Shown here piece by piece: positions 1-6,433 of a stretch of 8,351 nt of DNA (position 1 is its first letter; the number at the start of each line of letters is the position of its first letter). The notes under the pieces were generated by a model that was given only the letters and a program-made list of their open reading frames with translations, made no database searches and was not told the origin of the DNA. A program made the position numbers and the translations under genes. The stretch is from positions 1 to 8,351 of the forward strand of contig CAZWOL010000084.1 in assembly GCA_964635325.1 (NCBI GenBank), written 5' to 3'. The DNA comes from BOG-1112 sp964635325 (GTDB lineage: Bacteria > Bdellovibrionota_B > Oligoflexia > Oligoflexales > Bog-1112).

Positions 1-53
1 AATCGGTGGATTTCTCCCTTCATGAGGGCCTGTTCCGGATTGTTCTTTGAGTT

Positions 54-102
54 CTGCTCGTACGCACAGAATGAGACCCACCCGAGAGCATAATGGGACC
101 CA
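54..102. repeat. IS21-type terminal region, copy A, with 22-bp-spaced repeats
   Basis: After CTGCTCGTACGCAC (54-67) the motif AATGAGACCCA (70-80) recurs as AATGGGACCCA (92-102), exactly 22 bp later. Repeated subterminal motifs about two helical turns apart are a known feature of IS21-family ends, where transposase binds. About 39 of 45 positions match copy B at 6166-6210, in the same orientation. The 54 bases to the left appear to be flanking DNA and show no gene. Confidence 0.65.
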
Positions 103-147
103 GGCGGAGCGACAGCGACGAGTACTACGTCGTGAAGTTATTCTCTG

Positions 148-927
148 TTAGTTTTTTTTTGTTCTTGGTTCAAGTTTTTTTGTATCAACCTCTACCTTGG
201 CTAAATGATCTCGATAGGACCCTCCTGAGAGGACAATGGATTGACCTGGTTTAGTCAATCGATCAAGAATGGCCTCACGTATGATAGCGTCAGCAAATAA
301 ATTACCCCAACCCTGTGAATCGACCTGGCTTGTAACGATGATAAGCCCGCGCTGATAGCGGGCTTCAAGTATATCTAACAGTATTGTCGCTTCATCATGG
401 GAGTAGGATCTAAGCCCAAAGTCATCAAGAATGATCACGGGTATCTTCGTTATGTTGTTGATGAAATTCAGATATCTTCCACAAACTTTTTCAGCATTCA
501 CTTCTTCAAAAAGTAAATTTGTCGAAAAAAAACGAGTTGCAACGCCTTCCCAACAAAGGCGTTGGCCAAGGGCCATTGCAAGGTGTGTTTTACCTTCACC
601 GGTCCTTCCAAAGATAAGCAAATTTTCTTTGCTTCTCAGAAAGCTTAGGCTGGTCAGATCGCGTAGCCTCTGTTTCGAGATGCCTCGGTCTCGGGTCATG
701 TCCCAGCCTTCAATGTCACAGTTTCGACGAAATTTTGCTCTTGTCATAAGACGCTTCGCAACCATTTCTTTGCGATGGCAGCGTTCATCTTCAAGCAGAA
801 GACGAATAAAATCAAGCGGATGCATTTGATCTGCGAGAGCCTCAGAAGCGCGCCTTTCTAGGGAAGCGTGGAGTCCATGCAGTCGCATCTCGTGCGTTAG
901 GGTTTTAACTTGAGCGAGTATATCCAT
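148..927 (-). CDS. istB: IS21-family transposition helper ATPase (IstB-like)
   Basis: This 259-residue protein is an AAA+ ATPase of the IstB/DnaC-like family, which assembles on DNA and stimulates the IstA transposase. An N-terminal helical part (residues 1-95) is followed by Walker A GRTGEGKT (107-114), Walker B VIILDDFG (164-171), an arginine-containing ILDRL segment (220-224) and the family-typical SYRD near the end (237-240). Length is normal for IstB. The ATG at 927 is preferred over a GTG at 945 because homology begins with MDILAQVKTL and a GGAG lies just upstream, although its 2-base spacing is short. A run of nine T on the plus strand (152-160) lies at the 3' end just before the stop, a potential slippage site with little effect on the product. 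The cognate istA is missing, so the protein is probably orphaned, though it might act on a full IS21 copy elsewhere. Confidence 0.9.
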   Translation of the reverse strand: MDILAQVKTLTHEMRLHGLHASLERRASEALADQMHPLDFIRLLLEDERCHRKEMVAKRLMTRAKFRRNCDIEGWDMTRDRGISKQRLRDLTSLSFLRSKENLLIFGRTGEGKTHLAMALGQRLCWEGVATRFFSTNLLFEEVNAEKVCGRYLNFINNITKIPVIILDDFGLRSYSHDEATILLDILEARYQRGLIIVTSQVDSQGWGNLFADAIIREAILDRLTKPGQSIVLSGGSYRDHLAKVEVDTKKLEPRTKKN

Positions 928-931
928 AGCT

Positions 932-1215
932 CCAAAGCTTATCACGATGCAGAGTTTTCAGAAAAATTAAAACAAAAACAGAACGTAGAGTTGCGTTTGC
1001 CAACAAAGAAAGTTAAGGGGGAATTTTCATTTTTGGGATCAGATTGTCTAGCAACTTCTGTCAGTAAAATTCGACAACCAATTGAATCTTTTTTCAACTG
1101 GATTCAAGAAAAAACCAGCATACAAACAGGTTCAAAAATTAGATCAGGAAAAGGGCTTATTGTTCATGTTTTTGGCAAATTAGCGGCAGCTATGATGCTT
1201 TTGCCTAACGTTTAA
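932..1215 (+). pseudogene. C-terminal fragment of a DDE transposase
   Basis: Only the last ~95 residues of a transposase remain. The reading begins abruptly with KAYHDAEF, resembling the DKAYHD-type segment that follows the second catalytic Asp in several IS4/IS5/IS982-like DDE transposases. It continues through IRQPIESFF, which carries the probable third catalytic acid (Glu), to GLIVHVFGKLAAAMMLL and a TAA stop at 1213-1215. Both N-terminal catalytic Asp residues are gone, so it cannot be active. An in-frame TTG at 910 lies inside the oppositely oriented istB and is not a credible start. The break near 928-935 coincides with the IS21 truncation. The exact IS family could not be settled from this fragment. 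Confidence 0.75.
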
Positions 1216-1256
1216 CCTTCAGTTCGCATTAAATGTGTAGCAAAAAGGATGGAAAA

Positions 1257-1601
1257 ATGAGCACCCGTACCGAAAAAGTCGTGATTAGCAGCGAGGCCAG
1301 AGTCCTCCGTCAGATGCGCATAGCCAAGGGGCTGTCTATGCGGGCAGCAGGAGCGTTGGTTAACAGGTCTGACTCTTTTATCTCTCAGATTGAGAATGGG
1401 AGGATGGAAGTTCCTAAAGGAGATATGCTTGAAACCTTGGTAACAGCTTATGGCCCAATCAAAGTTGCCTCATTCAAGGAACGAGCCCGCCTTTTCAAGG
1501 AAAGCTATTCCCCTAAGGACGAGGCACTGTCTTTGTTAGAGAAATTGCCGGAGGAACAGGTGAGGGTCGCAGTAGCTTTTCTCCAAGCGACGCTAAAGTG
1601 A
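1257..1601 (+). CDS. XRE-family helix-turn-helix transcriptional regulator
   Basis: This is a 114-residue Cro/CI-type DNA-binding protein. Residues about 14-70 form the HTH domain: RVLRQMRIAKGLSMRAAG is the first helix and turn, and SDSFISQIENGRM (residues 38-50) is the recognition helix with the family-typical SxIENGR signature. A helical C-terminus (LLEKLPEEQVRVAVAFLQ, about 93-110) probably serves dimerisation; there is no enzymatic or sensor domain. The ATG at 1257 is chosen over the one at 1233 because AAGGATGG (1246-1252 region) provides a ribosome-binding site at good spacing. It lies 41 bp downstream of the transposase fragment and converges on the pilT-like gene with a gap of only 23 bp, without an obvious terminator between them. 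Its target is unknown. No toxin gene accompanies it, so an antitoxin role is unsupported. Confidence 0.85.
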   Translation: MSTRTEKVVISSEARVLRQMRIAKGLSMRAAGALVNRSDSFISQIENGRMEVPKGDMLETLVTAYGPIKVASFKERARLFKESYSPKDEALSLLEKLPEEQVRVAVAFLQATLK

Positions 1602-1624
1602 CAAAGAAAGATACCTGCTACGTC

Positions 1625-2848
1625 CTAACGCAATGCGTCAGCAATGTAATCCAGATCATCGTCATCACCAATGATTAGGACGTCATCTTCACCACCTGTG
1701 GCCTTTGTCATAGGTTTTGAAGTTGTTCTCTGTATATTCGTGTTTCTGGAAAATGATGGCCTTTGGGTGAATACTTCTTTGGATTTTGGCAATTCTAAGC
1801 GAGGGGGGATCGGAGCAGAATCTTTACTGTCTTCATAAACTTCTTTTTCAGAAGCGACATACCAATTTTTCTTTGCCTCGATCCAGCTTGCATATCGTGA
1901 AAAGGTCCACATATTTTCTGAGGCGCCCGTCTGCATGACGTCTTTTAACTTAAAGTACTTTCCTTCACGAATCGCTATTCTTGCCGGCGTGCTGGCAAAC
2001 ATAATTTCACACTCAGGAACACGAATTCTTAAGTCAGCTTTATAGCGTAGTCTTTGACTGACAACAGCAACTAGGCTGTCAGCAAGTTGGCTGCGAACGG
2101 AATCCTGAATCTCAGGTGGAAATGCAGAAACAACTCTTTGAATGGCCTCAGCAACATTTGAAGAGTGAACTGTTGCAAAAACCAGGTGCCCGGTTTCAGC
2201 AGCGTTCAGCGTAAGCCTCATGGTTTCAATATCACGCATCTCACCAACCATGATTACGTCAGGGTCTTCGCGCAAAGAGTCGGTGAGCGCCTGGCTAAAA
2301 GAAGGTGTGTCTCGCCCAACTTCACGTTGTCGTATCAACGATTTTTGTGATCTGAAGTTGTACTCGATAGGGTTTTCAATGGTGATAATGTGTCGAGAGA
2401 AGTTGGAATTGATCTCTTCAACAAGAGCTGCAAGCGTGGAAGATTTTCCACATCCTGTTGGTCCCGAAATCAAGACAAGACCATGTTCATGTGCCAGGAT
2501 CTCCCTTAGCACAGGATTCAAATTAAGCTTCTCAAGGGTGGCTCTAAATGTAGTGAGGAGGCGAATAGCCATTCCAATACCGCGAGAGGTTTTTAAGAGA
2601 TTGATGCGGCAACGAACGCCCGATATGGTCAGGGAAAGGTCTGAAGATTTCTGCTCAAGGAAATGGAGCCAATCTTCGTCGCTGAGTAAACTTTTAGCAA
2701 GTATCATTAAATCATTCGAGGAAATGCTGGTTTCAGAGTGAATCAGAGTCCCTCTAACTCGAATAACAGGGGCCATGCCGGCTTCGAGATGAAGGTCACT
2801 AGCGCCTTGTGCTCTTGCCCATGAAACGAGGGCCTCCAGGTTATTCAT
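1625..2848 (-). CDS. pilT: PilT-like type IV pilus retraction ATPase with extended acidic tail
   Basis: This 407-residue cytoplasmic hexameric ATPase belongs to the PilT/PilU branch of the secretion ATPases, which power depolymerisation of type IV pili. Visible motifs are SDLHLEAG (17-24), Walker A GPTGCGKSS (129-137), IENPIEY in the Asp-box position (157-163), Walker B DPDVIMVGEMRD (195-206), the His box TGHLVFATVHSS (219-230) and a shortened AIRE motif (292-295) of the kind needed for retraction. PilT proteins usually end around residue 340-370; here about 70 further residues, rich in Ser, Pro and Lys, lead to an acidic stretch around GDDDDLD. In the Asp box the common EDP reads ENP. The ATG has a strong AAGGAGT ribosome-binding site. 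No other pilus gene is nearby. PilU is an alternative name, as the two cannot be separated reliably here. Confidence 0.88.
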   Translation of the reverse strand: MNNLEALVSWARAQGASDLHLEAGMAPVIRVRGTLIHSETSISSNDLMILAKSLLSDEDWLHFLEQKSSDLSLTISGVRCRINLLKTSRGIGMAIRLLTTFRATLEKLNLNPVLREILAHEHGLVLISGPTGCGKSSTLAALVEEINSNFSRHIITIENPIEYNFRSQKSLIRQREVGRDTPSFSQALTDSLREDPDVIMVGEMRDIETMRLTLNAAETGHLVFATVHSSNVAEAIQRVVSAFPPEIQDSVRSQLADSLVAVVSQRLRYKADLRIRVPECEIMFASTPARIAIREGKYFKLKDVMQTGASENMWTFSRYASWIEAKKNWYVASEKEVYEDSKDSAPIPPRLELPKSKEVFTQRPSFSRNTNIQRTTSKPMTKATGGEDDVLIIGDDDDLDYIADALR

Positions 2849-2952
2849 TGTGTACTCCTTTGTACGATATCCTTAAGCTGAGCGAAATAATGTATCATAA
2901 GTCACAGGCAAAAATCCAGCCGAAGTGCAAGCTATGGGAGTTATTATAAATT
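2849..2952. promoter_or_regulatory. Divergent intergenic region between pilT-like gene and esterase gene
   Basis: This 104-bp gap separates two divergently transcribed genes and must hold both start regions unless distant promoters are used. On the plus strand TATCAT (2893-2898) could be a -10 element, but no convincing -35 is seen. On the minus strand AAGGAGT is the ribosome-binding site of the pilT-like gene. GGGAG at 2936-2940, 12 bases before ATG 2953, is the likely site for the esterase gene. Confidence 0.4.
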
Positions 2953-3033
2953 ATGAAAAATCAACTCCTGCCCACCATATTATTTAGCATCCTATTTAGT
3001 CTCAGCAACCCTTTGCTGGGGCACGAAAAGCCC
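2914..3033 (+). repeat. Leader module copy 1 (ribosome-binding region plus signal-peptide codons)
   Basis: This stretch is similar to 4182-4307. In the 27 bases ending at the GGAG, 18 match without gaps (including CTATRGGAG), and the distance from GGAG to ATG is identical (12 bases). The similarity continues through the signal-peptide codons to the KP residues and then stops. At protein level about 18-19 of 29 aligned residues match, with two one-residue gaps. The downstream bodies of the two genes are unrelated. Confidence 0.65.
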
Positions 3034-4134
3034 TCCCATCGGGCCGTTGCAGAAAAAAGCTCTTCTATCATTAAATTGCCGTCAAAATTTGTTCCTGGTG
3101 GCATCAGTCTCACAGTGAGTTTGCCAAAGCATTACAATCGGGAGACAAGCAACCGTTACCCTGTTCTTTTCCAACTTGATGGAGAGGTCTTTGCAAGCCA
3201 TCACTGCAGCGTCTTGGATGGCTTAGCTTTGACAGACGAAATTCCCCAGTTGATTTATATCGGGATCGACACTCCAAACCGCGGATTATTCTTCTACCCT
3301 CCAGCAGATAGAAATAAAGCTGATGGAGTCAAAGTGCTTATTTTGGCTTTAAGAAACGAAGCTATCCCCTACGTTGAAAAAACCTATCGTACTATTCCCT
3401 TCAGGATTCTTAGTGGCCATTCGGCAGGTGGAATAGCTACCTACGAGACTTTTATAGCTGAACCCGAACTGTTCAATGCTTATTTTGCCTTCGATGCAGC
3501 GCTTGGTGCTTGGGAAGACGAATCTTTTAAACCCGACTTCTCTCGCCACCAAAGCATTACAGGCCTAAGATTCTTTTATGCTAATCGACAAGCTAAGGAC
3601 TTACAGAAGGACGCTTTTCGTAGTTTCGAGATTTATGATGCCTATTTTAAAAAAAATTTACCCAGAACAGTTACCTATCAGACTCGTCTGGAGGAAGGCT
3701 CAAGTCATATTGCTGTGCATTTAACAGGGATTGTATTCGCTTTGAAGGCCCTCTTTTGGGAATATGTATTGAAACCAGACGACGTAGAGAAAATACGTTC
3801 TCTGCAAGATCTGCAAAATTATTATCGTAATTTATCCTTGAGGCTTGGGTTTGAGATCCCGATTACCAAGGATGCAGCATTTCAAACAACCATTCGACAC
3901 TATCTAGAATCATCAGATCATGAAAATACACTGATCTTCGCAAAATACTGGATCGAGCATTATCCCGATGTTGGTTCCTACACGACTATGGGGAGTGTTT
4001 TAGAAAAAATGGGGAAGATGAAGGAAGCGCAAAGTTATAAGCTTAAAGCTTGTCTTGAAGGGAAAAATCACGAGGACCAACGTTGGGGCCAGGTTTGGGA
4101 TGAAGTTAAGAATCTCTGTATGGGAAAGCGCTAG
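2953..4134 (+). CDS. Exported esterase-family alpha/beta hydrolase with TPR-like C-terminus
   Basis: This 393-residue protein resembles the putative esterase family that includes esterase D, IroE and Fes-type enzymes. A Sec signal peptide is clear: MKN, then a hydrophobic core to about residue 22, with likely cleavage after PLLG; there is no lipobox cysteine. The catalytic domain spans about 40-270, with YPVLFQLDGE (69-78), the nucleophile elbow GHSAGG (Ser157) and a probable catalytic His252 in EEGSSHIAVH before the GIVFALKALF helix, as in the family. The acidic member of the triad is not certain. Residues 280-393 are helical; the part from about 325 to 370 looks like a TPR hairpin that may bind a partner. 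The predicted site is the periplasm or outside. Substrate is unknown. It lies 86 bp upstream of the glycosyltransferase gene with no clear terminator between, so co-transcription is plausible. Confidence 0.82.
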   Translation: MKNQLLPTILFSILFSLSNPLLGHEKPSHRAVAEKSSSIIKLPSKFVPGGISLTVSLPKHYNRETSNRYPVLFQLDGEVFASHHCSVLDGLALTDEIPQLIYIGIDTPNRGLFFYPPADRNKADGVKVLILALRNEAIPYVEKTYRTIPFRILSGHSAGGIATYETFIAEPELFNAYFAFDAALGAWEDESFKPDFSRHQSITGLRFFYANRQAKDLQKDAFRSFEIYDAYFKKNLPRTVTYQTRLEEGSSHIAVHLTGIVFALKALFWEYVLKPDDVEKIRSLQDLQNYYRNLSLRLGFEIPITKDAAFQTTIRHYLESSDHENTLIFAKYWIEHYPDVGSYTTMGSVLEKMGKMKEAQSYKLKACLEGKNHEDQRWGQVWDEVKNLCMGKR

Positions 4135-4181
4135 TCGTCCTTAAGCAGATGCCAATGATATGCCTTGAGCCAAAAGCATAA

Positions 4182-4307
4182 ATTCAGCTGTTAAGTAACC
4201 TATAGGAGCCAGTTGTAACTATGAAAAATATATTTCTTCCAACCATCTTATTGTTGAGCACTCTATTAAGTCTTCTAAGCATTCCATTACCAGGGCAGGA
4301 CAAACCG
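4182..4307 (+). repeat. Leader module copy 2 (ribosome-binding region plus signal-peptide codons)
   Basis: This is the partner of 2914-3033. It carries CTATAGGAG with the GGAG at 4205-4208, 12 bases before ATG 4221, and encodes MKNIFLPTIL followed by a hydrophobic segment ending in PLPGQDKP. Similarity to copy 1 covers both untranslated and coding bases, arguing for common descent and against convergence of two signal peptides. Confidence 0.65.
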
Positions 4308-6017
4308 ACTTCCCCACAAGCGAAGGAAGAAGATGATAATGCCCCCAAAGAATCAACCGTTGATGAGGTTTGGAGTGAGCTGAAGAAAAAGTATGGCATC
4401 GAAAAACATGACGGATATGTCATGTCGCATGACGGTAAAAAATATTCCAAACGATCTATGTCTTCATTCGAGCAGATTTTCAATTCTGACTCTCTGGAAA
4501 AACCGTTTGGGAAACCTTTTTTTCCAGAGTTTACGTCATTTCTTTCAAAAGCTTTCGACGAAGCTTTTGACAATCTCAAAATAGACAGCTCCCTTAAATC
4601 AGAATTACAGAATTTGATAGCTCAACGTTGGGTGCTACTCGGCTCAAAAAAGATACATGCATTCGATTCATTTAAAAAAGAACCATTATTTCACAAACTA
4701 TCTCTAAATAATCCTAAATTTGAAAAAGCCGCAAAAATATTTTTTGGACGAGTAGAAAACTTCAATAAGAAATATGTACGCAATCGCTCCCCCAAAAAAG
4801 TGATGATCGTTAGTTCATCGGGAGGAGGTGGTGGTCACCTCACACCAGCTCTTGCCTTCAAAAACTATATAGAAGCAGCACACCCCAACCTCGAAGTCAC
4901 GCTTGTGGATACGGTGAAACTTAAGACTGAACAAGATGTGTTTTTTAAATTTTCTGGCAAATTGCATGGAGAAAATATCTACGATGAAATTCGCCAGAAA
5001 GAGGGAAATACCCCTAAGTTCGTGGCTTATTTAGCTATACGAAATGAGCTGCGAGAATATTTGCCGGAGGAGACAACGAAAAACCTCCATCAGGCAGTAG
5101 AACAATATAAACCTGACGTTATCTTTTCCTTCACTGACCTTTTCTTTGACTTAGGGTATTTCTTTGATGTTCCATTTGTCTATGTTGAAACTAATTATAG
5201 CGATCCAGGTGCGCAATTGTTACTTGACGGGCGTCTGGTGAAGATAGCTGTTCCCTCTGTTGACCCAGAGATGTTCGATAACTTCGATAATACAATTCCT
5301 GAAAGCCTCGCAGACAAGAGGAAGCTTTTTGCTGCATTCAAAAATGGCAAAATAGACTGGGCCGCGTTTAACAAAGAATTTGATATTTTGTGGTCTTTTG
5401 GTTTTCCTGTGCGCGATGGGATAGAACCCATCACTGATATCAACAAACTTAAAGGAATTCGTAACCATTTTAAAGCACGTGCGGATTCTAAAATTGTTTC
5501 GGTAGTCATGGGTAAAAATGGAACATCGCTTCTTCGAGGTATTGTGCAGGACTTGATAAATTCAGAAAGTAAGTTCGCATCAAAAGTTGATGTGTTTGTT
5601 GCGACTGGTGCCAATACCCAGATAAAAAGAGAAATTGATACTTTGGTAGGTGGTCTGAAAGGTGACAACTTAAGAATCATTTCTCTTGAAATGCTCTCTG
5701 CAAAGCAGATTTCGGAATTGCTAAATGCGAGTGAGTTTGTGGTTTCGAAACCAGGTGGTTCGACAACAGCAGAAGTTGCAGCCATTGGAGTTCCATTGAT
5801 AGCACCTCAATTTCTTCCTTGGGAAGAAGGAAACTTAAAGTACCTTGAACGACGTGGACTGGGATATCGGATTGACCTTAATCATATAAGCCAAGAAATT
5901 CTTAGTTTCGTGACCAGGGATATACGTTCAAAGGTAACACACCATCCTGTACTGAATTGGAAAGATAATTTTCAGAAACTTTGTAAGGATTGGTTGAACA
6001 CGAAAGCGTCACTCTAA
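4221..6017 (+). CDS. GT28/MGDG-synthase-like glycosyltransferase with N-terminal signal peptide
   Basis: This 598-residue protein combines three parts. Residues 1-25 form a signal peptide or anchor (MKN, hydrophobic core, PLPGQ). Residues about 30-190 are a charged, probably helical region of no recognised family. Residues about 191-595 are a GT-B glycosyltransferase: the monogalactosyldiacylglycerol-synthase-type N-domain starts with KKVMIVSSSGGGGGH (192-206), and the GT28-type donor-binding C-domain shows VVMGKNG (428-434), FVVSKPGGSTTAE (506-518) and PWEEGN (533-538). Family members transfer a sugar from a nucleotide sugar to diacylglycerol or lipid acceptors, usually at the inner face of the cytoplasmic membrane. 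They normally lack a cleavable export signal and this long N-terminal extension. If the signal works, the enzyme faces the periplasm, where nucleotide sugars are not expected. The ATG follows TATAGGAG. The leader resembles that of the esterase gene upstream. Acceptor and donor are unknown. Confidence 0.85.
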   Translation: MKNIFLPTILLLSTLLSLLSIPLPGQDKPTSPQAKEEDDNAPKESTVDEVWSELKKKYGIEKHDGYVMSHDGKKYSKRSMSSFEQIFNSDSLEKPFGKPFFPEFTSFLSKAFDEAFDNLKIDSSLKSELQNLIAQRWVLLGSKKIHAFDSFKKEPLFHKLSLNNPKFEKAAKIFFGRVENFNKKYVRNRSPKKVMIVSSSGGGGGHLTPALAFKNYIEAAHPNLEVTLVDTVKLKTEQDVFFKFSGKLHGENIYDEIRQKEGNTPKFVAYLAIRNELREYLPEETTKNLHQAVEQYKPDVIFSFTDLFFDLGYFFDVPFVYVETNYSDPGAQLLLDGRLVKIAVPSVDPEMFDNFDNTIPESLADKRKLFAAFKNGKIDWAAFNKEFDILWSFGFPVRDGIEPITDINKLKGIRNHFKARADSKIVSVVMGKNGTSLLRGIVQDLINSESKFASKVDVFVATGANTQIKREIDTLVGGLKGDNLRIISLEMLSAKQISELLNASEFVVSKPGGSTTAEVAAIGVPLIAPQFLPWEEGNLKYLERRGLGYRIDLNHISQEILSFVTRDIRSKVTHHPVLNWKDNFQKLCKDWLNTKASL

Positions 6018-6035
6018 AGTGAAAAAATGTTTCTG

Positions 6036-6053
6036 TTGGCTTGCCAATTTCTT
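6036..6053 (+). terminator. Weak possible terminator after the glycosyltransferase gene
   Basis: TTGGC and GCCAA form a 5-bp stem with a 2-base spacer (more realistically 4 bp with a 4-base loop), followed by TTTCTTT. The stem is short, so this is only the best candidate downstream of the stop at 6017. Confidence 0.3.
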
Positions 6054-6165
6054 TCCATTTTCTTGTCATCCTAAGGCATAGGGAGAGGCACATAGCTTGT
6101 GCTCGGAAAAATCGCTTCATATTCTAATGAGTTCTTTTCTTCGATAAACTCAGGTGGTTTATTGC

Positions 6166-6210
6166 CTGCTCGTACGCACGTAATGAGACCCACCCATGCG
6201 CATAATGAGA
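6166..6210. repeat. Solitary IS21-type terminal region, copy B
   Basis: CTGCTCGTACGCAC (6166-6179) followed by AATGAGACCCA (6182-6192) and AATGAGA (6204-6210) repeats copy A at 54-98 with about 39 of 45 identities and the same 22-bp internal period. It has the same orientation as copy A, whereas the two ends of one IS would be inverted. No istA or istB follows it. It is therefore best read as the relic of a second, otherwise deleted IS21 copy. Confidence 0.65.
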
Positions 6211-6358
6211 GACTCACAATAACGGTAACACATGATTCGGCGCTATCGGCTATGTGTCAACCATGCGATATTATGTTGAAAAGAAATATTACCCTCTAAA
6301 GAGAGGCTGTTCCGGCGAGTGAGGTTGCGTGTTCTGATGGAAGTATATAGCGTTAAAA

Positions 6359-6433
6359 ATAACTCTACTCATTATTTAAAATAGAGTTGCTTTATAATAA
6401 CTTGACTCAAAAACAATAAATGAGTAGAGTTAT
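6359..6433. promoter_or_regulatory. Inverted-repeat operator of the abiE operon
   Basis: ATAACTCTACTCATT (6359-6373) and AATGAGTAGAGTTAT (6419-6433) are perfect 15-bp inverted copies, with 45 bases between them; the right arm ends three bases before the abiEi start codon. A partial third element TAGAGTT lies at 6382-6388. AbiEi proteins are known to repress their own operon by binding inverted repeats in the promoter, so these arms are the probable AbiEi sites. Confidence 0.75.
6393..6398 (+). promoter_or_regulatory. Candidate -10 element of the abiE promoter
   Basis: TATAAT matches the -10 consensus exactly and sits between the operator arms. A matching -35 is poor. An alternative is TTGACT (6402-6407) with a 17-base spacer to TAGAGT (6425-6430) inside the right arm; that would start transcription at or near the ATG and give a nearly leaderless message. 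Either way AbiEi bound to the arms would cover the promoter. Confidence 0.45.

Larger units (their letters stand above)
54..932 (-). mobile_element. Truncated IS21-family insertion sequence (one end plus istB, istA lost)
   Basis: The element runs from a terminal region at about 54-102 through a complete istB-like gene to a break near 928-935. The left limit is set by comparison with a second copy of the same end at 6166: similarity starts abruptly at the C of CTGCTCG (54 and 6166), so the tip is probably the TG at 55. IS21 elements normally encode istA directly upstream of istB. Here the sequence upstream of istB (higher coordinates, since the gene reads leftwards) is instead the tail of a different transposase on the opposite strand. 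The IS is therefore cut at or very near the istA/istB boundary and cannot transpose by itself. No second terminal repeat is visible. The family assignment rests on IstB and on the subterminal repeats; the exact ends are inferred. Confidence 0.75.

Noticed and set aside
1628..1638. The palindrome ACGCAATGCGT near the convergent gene ends, considered as a bidirectional terminator
   Set aside because: The 5-bp arms leave only a one-base loop, no T-run follows, and it lies in the last codons of the pilT-like gene.
2220..2741. A 173-codon plus-strand open frame opposite the pilT-like gene
   Set aside because: It is antisense to the Walker A, Walker B and His-box coding region, so its length follows from pilT codon constraints.
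2907..2924. A minus-strand sigma-54-like GG-N10-GC pattern upstream of the pilT-like gene
   Set aside because: The -12 half (TTGC) fits but the -24 half deviates from TGGCAC, and the stretch overlaps the leader repeat. A single pattern match of this quality is expected by chance.
5195..5785. A 196-codon minus-strand open frame inside the glycosyltransferase gene
   Set aside because: It lies opposite well-conserved GT28 coding sequence and its translation shows no recognisable motif. It is a shadow of the real gene.
6099..6299. A 66-codon open frame across the solitary IS21 end
   Set aside because: It crosses the repeat, has no good ribosome-binding site and its product resembles no family I know. 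The repeat explains the sequence better.
26..6315. A shared CTGTTCCGG with nearby GAGG at about 25-38 and 6303-6315
   Set aside because: The match is short, and the copies sit on opposite sides of the IS21-end copies. It could be chance and does not define a duplication or attachment site.
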